This document shows positions 40,607-49,671 of a stretch of 53,883 nt of DNA, piece by piece. Source of the stretch: Clostridia bacterium (GTDB taxonomy: Bacteria > Bacillota > Clostridia > Oscillospirales > Acutalibacteraceae). The stretch covers positions 1 to 53,883 of the forward strand of contig JAGBCU010000014.1 in assembly GCA_017937865.1 (NCBI GenBank), read 5' to 3'. Each line of letters opens with the position of its first letter. The stretch's first letter is position 1. The notes beneath the pieces are model-generated. The model was not told the DNA's origin. It saw nothing but the letters and a program-made list of their open reading frames with translations, and did not search any database. The position numbers and the translations under genes are program-made.

Positions 40607-43600
40607 GTGTTTAAAAGATATTTAAACAAATTTAAAAAAGTTAAAGGCAATATTGAGCCTCGTTACATAAAATACTGTCAGCTTCCTATAGATGAAAAGC
40701 TTGTTCTCGTTGAGGGCGGTCAGGGTTCAAATATTAACGGTAATATGTTTGCAATGCTTAAAGAGCTGCAGACAAATCCCCGTTGGAAAGAATACAAAAC
40801 AGTTTTTGTTGTAACTGAAAATACTTTAGAAAAAGCCGAGGCTCGTATGAGGTTTTACGGCTTCAGTAACGTTATTTTATCTTGCCGTAACTCAAAGTCA
40901 TACTGCAAATATCTTGCTACGGCAAAATATATAATGACGGATAATACCTTCCCGCCGTACTTTAATAAACGTGATGAACAGGTGTTCCTCAATACCTGGC
41001 ACGGTACACCGCTTAAAACCTTAGGTAAATCAAACAAATCAAGCCTTAGCTCTCTTGCCAACGTTCAAAAGAACTATCTTATGAGCGATTATGCTCTTTT
41101 CCCGAATGAATTTACGAGAGCGGTTTTTATGAAGGATTACGACCTTCGTAATATTTTTACAGGGAAAAGCCTTATTGCAAACTATCCGAGAAACTATATT
41201 TTCTATGATGCTGAGTCAGGGGAAAATATGAAAAAAACTCTCGGTTACGAAGGCAAAAAGGTGTTTGCATATATGCCTACGTGGCGAGATGCATCTACTA
41301 AAAAGCAAAAAGAAGAACAGCTTTTGAAAACAGAAGAGATTTTAAGAGAGTTTGATGAAAAGCTTGACGATTCATCTGTCCTTCTTGTGAATCTTCATTT
41401 CCTCCTCGCTTCCGAAATAAATTGCGATGATTTCAAGCATGTTCATTATTTTTCTAATGATTACGATACATATGAAATACTCAATGCTTGTGACGGTCTT
41501 ATAACCGACTATTCAAGTGTCTTCTTTGACTATGCCGTAACAGGTAAAAAGGTAGTTCTTTTTGCTTACGATAAAGAGGATTATCTTAGCTCAAGAGGTC
41601 TTTATATGCCCTTTGAAAGCTTACCGTTTCCTATCGTTGAAACTGTTGAAGGCGTAATTGACGAAATGAATAAGGAAACTGAGGTGCCTGAAGAATTTCT
41701 TAATAAATTCTGCCCTAACGGCTGGAAAGACAGCTGTGAAAGGCTTTTTGAAATGATGGTAACAGGCGAAACCTCTTCCTATAAGCTTGAAACCACCGAA
41801 GGAGCAGGGAAAAATATCTGTCTTATTTACGGCGGGGCTCTTCCTTCTGTTCATTTTGAGGGTATTAGAAAAACTGTAAAAGAAAATCCCGAGTATAAAT
41901 ACGTTGTGGCATATAGAAAAAATCTGTCACAAAAGAAAAAGGATATGATTTCAGAAATTGACGAAAACATTTCTGTATTTGGTCTTCTTAATGCTTTTCA
42001 GTTTTCTGTTATTGAGCTTATAACGTTTATTATCTACCGTCTTTTAGGGCTGACAAAATCAAATGCAACTTTAAACGGAATGTATAAAAGAGAAGCAAGA
42101 AGAAACTTTTACGCCTTCAATCCCGTGAAAATAATTGATTTTTCTTCTGCTAACAACGTTATTGCAGGTATGCTTTCCGTTTTATCGGGCGAAAAATATT
42201 TCGTTAAGCACGGTGACTTTTATAAAGTCAGAAAAAGGGCTGAAAAGAATATAGCCTATACTCAAAAGCTTGAAGAGAAAAGAGGCTTCTCTCAGATAGA
42301 CCTCAGCGAATACGAAAACAATTTCTATGCTGAAAATAACGAAGACGGTATCGCTCATTCAAGCCTTAGAAAAAGCTCACGAATGAAAAATATTTTGCCC
42401 TTGTATATCAGTTCAAAAGGCAAAATGAAATGCATCAGCTTATTTTCGTTAACAACGCCGATAAAAACCCGCCTTTGCGATACTACAATTACCGTTGCCG
42501 AGTTAGAATATAAGCCTAAATTCCTTGCTTTAACAAAGAAAGCATCCCAAAAGCATTTTGGTATTTATTGGTTTACGGTACCTATGGAGGATGTTTTAAA
42601 TCTTCCTGCAACAAATATGGTTGCTCTTAATTATAAGGATGATTACGGCTTCCTTGTTCAATGCCATATTGTATATCTTTCGCCCTTAAAAAACACCTTT
42701 GTCGGCTTGAGAGGTCAGATGTGCATTGATAAAGAAACAAGCACCGTAGCAATCTTCAGACAGTCTACTAAAAACAGACTTAACGTTTACGTTCGTTCAG
42801 TTAACGTAACAGATAAAATTAAAGAACGAATAAAACAGTACGTCGCTTATCTCGTTTCTTTAGTATGGGTATCAAATAAAGCTAAAAAGATAGTTCTTCT
42901 TTATGAGAAAAACTCATCAAAATATGAGGAAAGTGCAAGCGTGCTTTTCGAAGAGCTTATTGACAGTGGTTATAAAAACGCTTATTTTATCGTAACCCGT
43001 GACTACGATTTCTTTGACAGAATTCCCGAAAAATATTTAAGCAATATTATTTATAAATATTCATTTAAGCATTATCTTTATTTCTTCAAGAGCCGTACCT
43101 TTATCGGTACTGAGGCAATTGCTCACGCAATAGACTTAAAAACCTTTAACATTTTACCTCTTAAAAAGATAGTAAGCAAAAACCTTAACTACGTCTTTTT
43201 ACAGCACGGTGTTATGTATATGGTTTCTCTTAATTCAGAATCAAGAGGAATGTTTAAGCGTAAAAGCTTAAAGGGTAAATACAGAGTTGTTGTATCTTCT
43301 CAGGCAGAGTCAGATCATTTTACAACCTTGGGAAGACATCTTGAAGAGGATATCTACATTACAGGTCTTCCTAAATTTGACCGTAATACTCATAATGAAA
43401 ACGCCGATAAAATCGTTATTATGCCTACTTGGAGACCTTGGGAAATCAACGAAGCCCGTGCCGAATTTACGGAAACGCCATATTTTAAAATGCTTATGAG
43501 AATATATGACAGCGTTCCCGAGAATTTGAAGGAAAAGGTTATTATTCTTCCGCATCCGCTTATAGTTAACGAGTTAAGTAAGCTGTCCGATAAGGTTACC

Positions 43601-43963
43601 GACAAAATAGTTATTGATGCAAGATACGACGATATTCTTAAGGATACCGCAGTTCTTATTACCGACTATTCATCAATTGCTTACGATGCCTTCTATCGCG
43701 GTGCAAGAGTAGTTTTCTATTGGGAAGAAAAGGACTACTGTATGATGCAGTACGGTCCGTCTACAAGGCTGATGCTTGACGAAGAAAACGTTTACGGCGA
43801 TTTTGCCTATTCAACAGACGGCTTATCGGAAATAATTGAGCGTAACTATAATAATCTTCAAACCGAGGAGCAAAAAGAAAAATATGCTCACCTTGTTAAT
43901 TTCCACGACGGTAAAAATACTCAAAGACTTATTGAGTTTTTGAAACGTGATGAGATTATCTGA
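40607..43963 (+). CDS. Double-domain CDP-glycerol glycerophosphotransferase-like protein (TagF-like)
   Basis: A 1118-residue protein with two glycerophosphotransferase modules. The N-terminal one (about residues 95-390) has NTWHGTPLKTLGKS, SDYALFPNEFTRAVF, AYMPTWRD and LITDYSSVFFDYA. The C-terminal one (about 760-1110) has VFLQHGVMYM, VSSQAESDHF, IMPTWRPWE and LITDYSSIAYDAFYRGARVVFYW. The 370 residues between them show no family I can name and may include a recognition domain. GTG start at 40607 after GAAAGGA. A protein with two such active-site sets could polymerise or alternate two linkages. It is followed by a strong terminator. Confidence 0.85.
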   Translation: MFKRYLNKFKKVKGNIEPRYIKYCQLPIDEKLVLVEGGQGSNINGNMFAMLKELQTNPRWKEYKTVFVVTENTLEKAEARMRFYGFSNVILSCRNSKSYCKYLATAKYIMTDNTFPPYFNKRDEQVFLNTWHGTPLKTLGKSNKSSLSSLANVQKNYLMSDYALFPNEFTRAVFMKDYDLRNIFTGKSLIANYPRNYIFYDAESGENMKKTLGYEGKKVFAYMPTWRDASTKKQKEEQLLKTEEILREFDEKLDDSSVLLVNLHFLLASEINCDDFKHVHYFSNDYDTYEILNACDGLITDYSSVFFDYAVTGKKVVLFAYDKEDYLSSRGLYMPFESLPFPIVETVEGVIDEMNKETEVPEEFLNKFCPNGWKDSCERLFEMMVTGETSSYKLETTEGAGKNICLIYGGALPSVHFEGIRKTVKENPEYKYVVAYRKNLSQKKKDMISEIDENISVFGLLNAFQFSVIELITFIIYRLLGLTKSNATLNGMYKREARRNFYAFNPVKIIDFSSANNVIAGMLSVLSGEKYFVKHGDFYKVRKRAEKNIAYTQKLEEKRGFSQIDLSEYENNFYAENNEDGIAHSSLRKSSRMKNILPLYISSKGKMKCISLFSLTTPIKTRLCDTTITVAELEYKPKFLALTKKASQKHFGIYWFTVPMEDVLNLPATNMVALNYKDDYGFLVQCHIVYLSPLKNTFVGLRGQMCIDKETSTVAIFRQSTKNRLNVYVRSVNVTDKIKERIKQYVAYLVSLVWVSNKAKKIVLLYEKNSSKYEESASVLFEELIDSGYKNAYFIVTRDYDFFDRIPEKYLSNIIYKYSFKHYLYFFKSRTFIGTEAIAHAIDLKTFNILPLKKIVSKNLNYVFLQHGVMYMVSLNSESRGMFKRKSLKGKYRVVVSSQAESDHFTTLGRHLEEDIYITGLPKFDRNTHNENADKIVIMPTWRPWEINEARAEFTETPYFKMLMRIYDSVPENLKEKVIILPHPLIVNELSKLSDKVTDKIVIDARYDDILKDTAVLITDYSSIAYDAFYRGARVVFYWEEKDYCMMQYGPSTRLMLDEENVYGDFAYSTDGLSEIIERNYNNLQTEEQKEKYAHLVNFHDGKNTQRLIEFLKRDEII

Positions 43964-43982
43964 AAATCAAATATAAGCATAA

Positions 43983-44020
43983 AGAGAATTCGTTTTTGAC
44001 GGATTCTCTTTTATTTTTTT
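43983..44020 (+). terminator. Terminator after the wall-polymer cluster
   Basis: Ten-base stem AGAGAATTCG/CGGATTCTCT (one G-T pair) with a seven-base loop, followed by a long T-rich run. Confidence 0.85.
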
Positions 44021-44090
44021 ATTCGTTGAAATTCGTGCTTTTTCTCGTCTTAAGGGTTGTACAATATTGAAAAACAATGGGAGGAATATT

Positions 44091-44411
44091 ATGTCTGTAA
44101 CAATAAAACAAAAAAATAATATTATGACCGCGCAGATAAAAGGGGAAATAGACCACCACACCGTACCGTCAATAAGAGATGCTATTGACGATGCATTTGT
44201 GTGTGCCGAAAATGTTACTGAGTTGGTTATTGATTTTTCAGAGGTGACCTTTATGGATAGCTCGGGTATCGGTCTTGTAATGGGGCGATATAAGCTGGCG
44301 TTTGCAAACGGCAAAGCTCTTCGGGTTATAAACCTTTCCGAAAGAGATTACAAAATAATGAAAATGTCGGGAATAGAAAAGTTGGCAAAGGTAAGTAAAA
44401 AAGGAGAATAA
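44091..44411 (+). CDS. spoIIAA: Anti-sigma F factor antagonist
   Basis: A 106-residue STAS-domain protein with the phosphorylation site in FMDSSGIGLVMGR (S58, the same number as in B. subtilis). Dephosphorylated SpoIIAA frees sigma-F from SpoIIAB in the forespore. ATG at 44091 follows GGGAGG; the in-frame ATG at 44067 lies upstream of that site. First gene of the classic three-gene operon. Confidence 0.95.
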   Translation: MSVTIKQKNNIMTAQIKGEIDHHTVPSIRDAIDDAFVCAENVTELVIDFSEVTFMDSSGIGLVMGRYKLAFANGKALRVINLSERDYKIMKMSGIEKLAKVSKKGE

Positions 44412-44413
44412 AA

Positions 44414-44848
44414 ATGAGAAAAATAAATCAGTTGAAAATGATATTTGACAGCCGTTCAATAAACGAAAGCTTTTCAAGAATGGCGGTTGCAAGCTTTTGC
44501 AGTCAGCTTGATATGACCGTAGATGAGCTTGGCGATATAAAAACCGTTGTAAGCGAGGCAGTAACTAACTGTATCGTTCACGCCTACAGAAATGAAATAG
44601 GCAATATTTACATAACCTGCACTGTTTTTGAAAATGGCGTGATAAGAATAACGATTCGCGATAAAGGGTGCGGTATTGAAAACGTAAAGCAGGCTATGGA
44701 GCCTCTTTATACGAGTCTCGGCGGTGATCGCTCGGGTCTCGGCTTTTCGGTTATGGAAAGCTTTTCGGATAAGCTGAAGGTTCGTTCAAAAGTAGGCGTA
44801 GGTACAACCGTAACTATTGAAAAAAAGATTATGGGTAAAGTGAAATGA
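44414..44848 (+). CDS. spoIIAB: Anti-sigma F factor (serine kinase)
   Basis: A 144-residue GHKL-fold kinase: SEAVTNCIVHAYRN is the N-box, IRDKGCGIENVKQA the G1 box, and GGDRSGLGFSVME the G2 box. It binds and inhibits sigma-F and phosphorylates SpoIIAA. Two bases after spoIIAA; its end overlaps the sigF start by four bases. Confidence 0.95.
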   Translation: MRKINQLKMIFDSRSINESFSRMAVASFCSQLDMTVDELGDIKTVVSEAVTNCIVHAYRNEIGNIYITCTVFENGVIRITIRDKGCGIENVKQAMEPLYTSLGGDRSGLGFSVMESFSDKLKVRSKVGVGTTVTIEKKIMGKVK

Positions 44849-45504
44849 CGCTTCGTGAAAAAAGAATTCAGGAGAATTTAGGCTTAGTTCATTCCTGTGC
44901 TAACCGTTTTAAAGGCAGAGGGGTAGAGTATGACGATTTGTTTCAGGCGGGATGTGTAGGTCTTATAAAAGCGGTAGACGGCTTTGACGAGAGCTTAGGT
45001 TATGTCTTTTCAACCTATGCCGTACCTGCAATACTCGGTGAAATTAAAAGGATTTTCCGTGACGGCGGTGCGGTAAAAATAAGCAGGTTAATAAAAGAAA
45101 AATCTCGGTGGGTATGGAACGAAAAGGAAAAGCTTGCAAATGAAATCGGCAGAGAGCCAACAGTAAAGGAAATCGCAGAATATCTTAATTTAGATATATG
45201 CGAAGCAAGTGAGCTTCTTTTAGCCTTTCAGCCTACGGTATCCCTGACCTCAATTTGTGATGACAGCAGCGAAAAACAGTTTGATATCCCCGTTGAAAGC
45301 AAAGAGGCAGAAATAACTGAAAAAATGTCACTTGCCACTTGCCTGAGAGAGCTTGACGAAAAAGACCGCACGCTTATAGAATTCAGATATTTCAGGTCAA
45401 AAACTCAAACGGAGGTAGCCAATATAATGGGAATGTCACAGGTGCAGGTATCAAGAAGAGAAAAGAAAATACTAAAAGGAATAAGAGAAAAAATGAGGGT
45501 TTAG
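44845..45504 (+). CDS. sigF: RNA polymerase sporulation sigma factor F
   Basis: A 219-residue sigma-70-family factor. Region 2 includes YDDLFQAGCVGLIKAVDGFD and FSTYAVPAILGEIKR; region 4 includes FRYFRSKTQTEVANIMGMSQ and VSRREKKIL. Together with spoIIAA/AB this is the forespore-specific switch, showing that the host lineage sporulates. Confidence 0.96.
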   Translation: MTLREKRIQENLGLVHSCANRFKGRGVEYDDLFQAGCVGLIKAVDGFDESLGYVFSTYAVPAILGEIKRIFRDGGAVKISRLIKEKSRWVWNEKEKLANEIGREPTVKEIAEYLNLDICEASELLLAFQPTVSLTSICDDSSEKQFDIPVESKEAEITEKMSLATCLRELDEKDRTLIEFRYFRSKTQTEVANIMGMSQVQVSRREKKILKGIREKMRV

Positions 45505-45580
45505 CCTAAGGTAACAAAAAAAACCTGAAACTGTTTCTAAAGAATGGTGAAAATGATACCTCAAAAAATAGCAAATACTC

Positions 45581-45609
45581 TTGAAAAAAGAGGGGATTTG
45601 TTATAAAAT
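45581..45609 (+). promoter_or_regulatory. Promoter of pgk
   Basis: TTGAAA (45581-45586), 17 bases, TAAAAT (45604-45609), followed by AAAGGAG and the ATG at 45652. Confidence 0.8.
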
Positions 45610-45651
45610 GTATTCGGTAAAAAATTAACAATACAAAAGGAGTATTAAAAA

Positions 45652-46863
45652 ATGGGTCTTTTAAACAAGAAAACAGTTGATGATATCAACGCAAAAGGCA
45701 AAAAAGTTCTCGTACGTTGCGACTTTAACGTTCCGCTTAAAGACGGCGTAATTACAGACGAAAATCGTATTACAGCTGCTCTTCCCACAATCAAGAAGCT
45801 TCTTGATGACGGTGCTCAGGTTATCCTTTGCTCTCACCTTGGTAAAGTTAAAAACGGCCCCAATGAAAAAGAGAGCCTTGCTCCCGTAGCAAAAAGACTT
45901 TCTGAGCTTCTTAACAAAGAAGTTGTTTTCGCAGCTGATGACGTTGTTGTTGGCGAAAACGCTAAAAAGGCAGTTGCTGAAATGAAAGATGGCGACGTAG
46001 TTCTTCTTCAGAATACTCGTTTCCGTCCCGAAGAAACAAAGAATGGCGAAGCATTCTCAAAAGAACTTGCTTCTCTTTGCGATATCTACGTTAACGATGC
46101 TTTCGGTGCAGCTCACAGAGCACACTGTTCAACAGTTGGCGTTGCTTCATTCGTTGAAGAAGCAGCAGTTGGTTACCTTATGGGTAAAGAGCTTAAATAC
46201 CTCGGTAACGCAGTTGAAGATCCTCAGAGACCCTTCGTTACCATTCTTGGTGGTGCAAAGGTTGCTGATAAGCTCAACGTTATCGAAAACCTTCTTAACA
46301 AGGCTGATACACTTATCATCGGTGGCGGTATGGCTTACACCTTCCTTGCTGCTAAAGGCTACAGCGTAGGTACATCTCTTCTTGATGAAACAAAGATTGA
46401 GTACTGTGCAGATATGCTCAAAAAAGCAGAAGAAAAGGGCGTTAAGATCCTTCTTCCCGTTGACGTTACAATCACAAAGGCTTTCCCCGATCCTATCGAT
46501 GCTGAAATCGAAGTTCAGGTTTGCGATGCAGACAAGATTCCTGCAGATATGATGAGCCTTGATATCGGTCCTAAGACAGCAGAGCTTTATGCAGAAGCAG
46601 TTAAATCTGCAAAAACAGTTGTTTGGAACGGACCTATGGGCGTATTTGAAAACCCCATTCTTGCAAAGGGGACAATTGCAGTTGCTAAATCTCTTGCAGA
46701 AACAGATGCAGTTACAATCATCGGTGGCGGTGACTCTGCAGCAGCAGTTAACACACTTGGCTTCGGTAGCAAAATGACTCACATCTCAACAGGTGGCGGT
46801 GCATCACTCGAATTCTTAGAAGGTAAAGCTCTCCCCGGTATAGAGGCAGTTAACGACAAGTAA
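45652..46863 (+). CDS. pgk: Phosphoglycerate kinase
   Basis: A 403-residue PGK of normal length: [20 protein letters not shown] near the N-terminus, [54 protein letters not shown] and [15 protein letters not shown]. It makes ATP from 1,3-bisphosphoglycerate. First gene of a run with tpiA and gpmI; gap and eno are not in the window. Confidence 0.97.
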   Translation: MGLLNKKTVDDINAKGKKVLVRCDFNVPLKDGVITDENRITAALPTIKKLLDDGAQVILCSHLGKVKNGPNEKESLAPVAKRLSELLNKEVVFAADDVVVGENAKKAVAEMKDGDVVLLQNTRFRPEETKNGEAFSKELASLCDIYVNDAFGAAHRAHCSTVGVASFVEEAAVGYLMGKELKYLGNAVEDPQRPFVTILGGAKVADKLNVIENLLNKADTLIIGGGMAYTFLAAKGYSVGTSLLDETKIEYCADMLKKAEEKGVKILLPVDVTITKAFPDPIDAEIEVQVCDADKIPADMMSLDIGPKTAELYAEAVKSAKTVVWNGPMGVFENPILAKGTIAVAKSLAETDAVTIIGGGDSAAAVNTLGFGSKMTHISTGGGASLEFLEGKALPGIEAVNDK

Positions 46864-46879
46864 TATTTCACGCACATTT

Positions 46880-47041
46880 GGCGTTTTTTCGCCCGCTCGG
46901 AGTATCTATATACACCTTCGGGGCGAAGAAAACACCAACTGCACGCAAACTATTACTTGTGTTATGTGATTAAGTACGCTTCTGGGTGCCTAAAAAGCAC
47001 AATACACGCAATCTATTATTTATCGCGTTGCAGTTAGTGTT
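46880..47041 (+). other. Structured spacer between pgk and tpiA
   Basis: The 223-base gap has no gene but strong complementarity. GGCGTTTTTTCGCCC (46880-46894) pairs with 46920-46936 over about 15 bp with one or two mismatches; AACACCAACTGC (46931-46942) pairs with GCAGTTAGTGTT (47030-47041) with one mismatch; and CACGCAA-A/T-CTATTA occurs twice (46943-46956 and 47005-47018). It may be an mRNA processing or attenuating structure or a repetitive extragenic element. Confidence 0.5.
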
Positions 47042-47086
47042 TATAAACAAAAAATAAAATTAAAATTTGTGAAAGGATTTATAGAT

Positions 47087-47854
47087 ATGGATAAATCACT
47101 TCGTAAAGCAGTTATCGCTGGTAACTGGAAAATGAACAAAACTCCCGATGAAGCAAAAGCTATCATTACAGAAATGAAGCCCCTCGTTGCAGGTGCAGAT
47201 TGTGACGTAGTTCTTTGCGTTCCTTATATCGACATTTTTGCAGCTCAGGAAGCAGCTGCAGGCTCAAACATCAAAATCGGTGCTGAAAACTGCCACTGGG
47301 CTGAAAAAGGTGCATTTACAGGTGAAGTTTCTGCTCCTATGCTTAAGGCAATCGGTGTTGAATACGTTATCATCGGTCACTCAGAAAGAAGACAGTATTT
47401 CGGTGAAACTGATGAAACAGTTAACAAGCGTGTAAGAGCTGCTCTTGATAGCGGTCTTACAGTAATTCTTTGCGTTGGCGAGCTTCTCAGTGAACGTGAA
47501 AAAGGCGTTACAATGGAAGTTGTTCGTTCACAGACAAAGATTGCTCTTCAGGGCGTTTCTAACGAAGAGCTTGACAGAATTATCATTGCTTACGAACCCG
47601 TTTGGGCTATCGGTACAGGCTTAACAGCAACTGCTGAACAGGCTAACGAGGTTAACCACGCTATCCGTGAGGTTCTTGGTGAGCTTTACTGTCCCAAGTG
47701 TGCAAGCCGTGTTACTATTCAGTACGGCGGTTCTATGAATGCAAAGAATGCAGCAGAGCTTCTTGCTCAGAAGGATGTTGACGGCGGTCTTATCGGCGGT
47801 GCATCTCTTATTGCAGAGGATTTCTCTGTTATCGTTAAAGCTGCAAGCATCTGA
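47087..47854 (+). CDS. tpiA: Triosephosphate isomerase
   Basis: A 255-residue barrel enzyme: AGNWKMNKT carries the substrate lysine, GHSERRQYFGE the catalytic histidine, AYEPVWAIGTG the catalytic glutamate, and YGGSMNAKN and GGLIGGASL complete the phosphate site. ATG at 47087 follows GAAAGGA; the in-frame start at 47069 overlaps that site. Confidence 0.97.
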   Translation: MDKSLRKAVIAGNWKMNKTPDEAKAIITEMKPLVAGADCDVVLCVPYIDIFAAQEAAAGSNIKIGAENCHWAEKGAFTGEVSAPMLKAIGVEYVIIGHSERRQYFGETDETVNKRVRAALDSGLTVILCVGELLSEREKGVTMEVVRSQTKIALQGVSNEELDRIIIAYEPVWAIGTGLTATAEQANEVNHAIREVLGELYCPKCASRVTIQYGGSMNAKNAAELLAQKDVDGGLIGGASLIAEDFSVIVKAASI

Positions 47855-47922
47855 TTGTAGAAAAATTTCAACAGGGCAGACGGACAGTCTGCCCGAAAAT
47901 TTTGTAAAGGCAGGAAAAATAA

Positions 47923-49494
47923 ATGTCTGAAAAAGTACTTCTCGTCGTTATGGACGGCGTAGGCTATTCAAAAACAGGACTTGGTGACGCAGTAACTCTT
48001 GCAAATACACCGGTTCTTGATAAACTTCTTAAAGAGTGCCCCAACGTTCGCCTTAAGGCTCACGGCTCAGCAGTAGGTCTTCCTTCTGATGATGATATGG
48101 GTAACAGCGAGGTTGGTCACAATGCCCTCGGTTGCGGTCAGGTTTATTCTCAGGGTGCAAAGCTCGTTAATGAATCTATCGAATCAGGTAAAATCTATCA
48201 ATCAACTGCTTGGAAAGAGGTAGCCGGTAACTGTATTGAGAAAAACTCAACCCTTCATTTTATCGGTCTTCTTTCTGACGGTAACGTTCACTCAAATATT
48301 TCTCACCTTATTGAAATGCTCAAGCAGGCAAAGGCAGAGGGTGTAAAGAGCGTTCGTGCTCACATTCTTCTTGACGGCCGTGACGTTCCCGCAACCTCAG
48401 CTCTTCAGTTCGTTGACCAGCTTGAAAACGCTTTAAATGACCTTAATGACGGTGATTTCTGCGGTAAAATCGCTTCAGGCGGCGGCAGAATGGTTATCAC
48501 TATGGACCGTTACGAAGCTAACTGGAATATGGTTAAGCTCGGTTGGGATACTCACGTTAAGGGTATCGGCAGACAGTTTGAAAACGCAACAGCTGCTATT
48601 GAAACATACCGTGCAGAAAACGACGGTATTATCGACCAGGATTTACCTCCCTTTGTTATTGCTGAAAACGGTGAGCCCGTTGGTGCAATCAAGGACGGCG
48701 ACAGTGTTGTTCTTTTTAACTTCCGTGGCGACCGTGCTATTGAGCTTTCAATGGCTTTTGATAACGAAGAATTCAATTATTTTGACAGAGGTGCAAAGCC
48801 CGACGTTGTATATGCAGGTATGCTTCAGTATGACGGCGACTTAAAGCTTCCCGAGAGATTCCTTGTTAATCCTCCCGAAATTAAAGATACACTTTCAGAG
48901 CTTCTCGTTTCAAAGGGTATGAATCAGTTCGCAGTTTCCGAAACTCAGAAATACGGTCACGTAACATATTTCTGGAACGGTAACAAGAGCGATAAATTCT
49001 CAGAAGAGCTTGAAACTTATATGGAAATTCCTTCAGATAAGGTTTCCTTTGATGAAAGACCCTGGATGAAATCTGCAGAGGTTACAGATGCAGTTATTGA
49101 GGCTATGGAAAGCGGCAAATACGACTTTATCCGTTGTAACTATCCTAACGGCGATATGGTTGGTCACACAGGTAACCTTGATGCTACAATTACTGCAGTT
49201 GAAGCAGTTGATTTAGGTCTTGCAAGAGTTCTTAAGGTTGCTGACAAATGCGGTGTAACAGTTGTTATTACTGCAGACCACGGTAACGCTGACGAAATGC
49301 TCGAAAAGAATAAGAAGGGCAATATAGAAGTAAGAACAGCTCACTCTCTTAACGCGGTACCTTTCATTATCTATAGCAAAAACAGCTACGAGCTTAAAGA
49401 CGGTGAATTCGGTCTTGCAAACGTAGCTCCCACAGTTGCAACAATCTTCGGCATCGAGCCCTACGCATCTTGGGAAGAATCAATGATTAAATAA
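47923..49494 (+). CDS. gpmI: 2,3-bisphosphoglycerate-independent phosphoglycerate mutase
   Basis: A 523-residue alkaline-phosphatase-superfamily mutase. MDGVGYS begins the metal site, S62 in DDDMGNSEVGHNALG is the phosphorylated serine, LLDGRDVPATSA, RYEANWNMV and TADHGNADEM supply the rest of the two-manganese centre. It is slightly longer at the N-terminal half than usual but complete. Confidence 0.96.
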   Translation: MSEKVLLVVMDGVGYSKTGLGDAVTLANTPVLDKLLKECPNVRLKAHGSAVGLPSDDDMGNSEVGHNALGCGQVYSQGAKLVNESIESGKIYQSTAWKEVAGNCIEKNSTLHFIGLLSDGNVHSNISHLIEMLKQAKAEGVKSVRAHILLDGRDVPATSALQFVDQLENALNDLNDGDFCGKIASGGGRMVITMDRYEANWNMVKLGWDTHVKGIGRQFENATAAIETYRAENDGIIDQDLPPFVIAENGEPVGAIKDGDSVVLFNFRGDRAIELSMAFDNEEFNYFDRGAKPDVVYAGMLQYDGDLKLPERFLVNPPEIKDTLSELLVSKGMNQFAVSETQKYGHVTYFWNGNKSDKFSEELETYMEIPSDKVSFDERPWMKSAEVTDAVIEAMESGKYDFIRCNYPNGDMVGHTGNLDATITAVEAVDLGLARVLKVADKCGVTVVITADHGNADEMLEKNKKGNIEVRTAHSLNAVPFIIYSKNSYELKDGEFGLANVAPTVATIFGIEPYASWEESMIK

Positions 49495-49525
49495 TTGTAG
49501 ATAATATAATTTCAAATTAAACCAT

Positions 49526-49560
49526 AAAGCCTCTGCCCACTCTTTTCGTCAGAGGCTTTT
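49526..49560 (+). terminator. Terminator after gpmI
   Basis: Stem AAAGCCTCTG/CAGAGGCTTT around a 14-base loop, then TTTT-rich sequence. Confidence 0.8.
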
Positions 49561-49671
49561 GTTGCACAAAACATATCATTTTTATTTGTTTATATTGCGA
49601 ATTGTTTATATATTAAAATAGTTTATAATTTAGCATGTAATGTTTTATTTTAAAATACAGGGGATAGTGTT

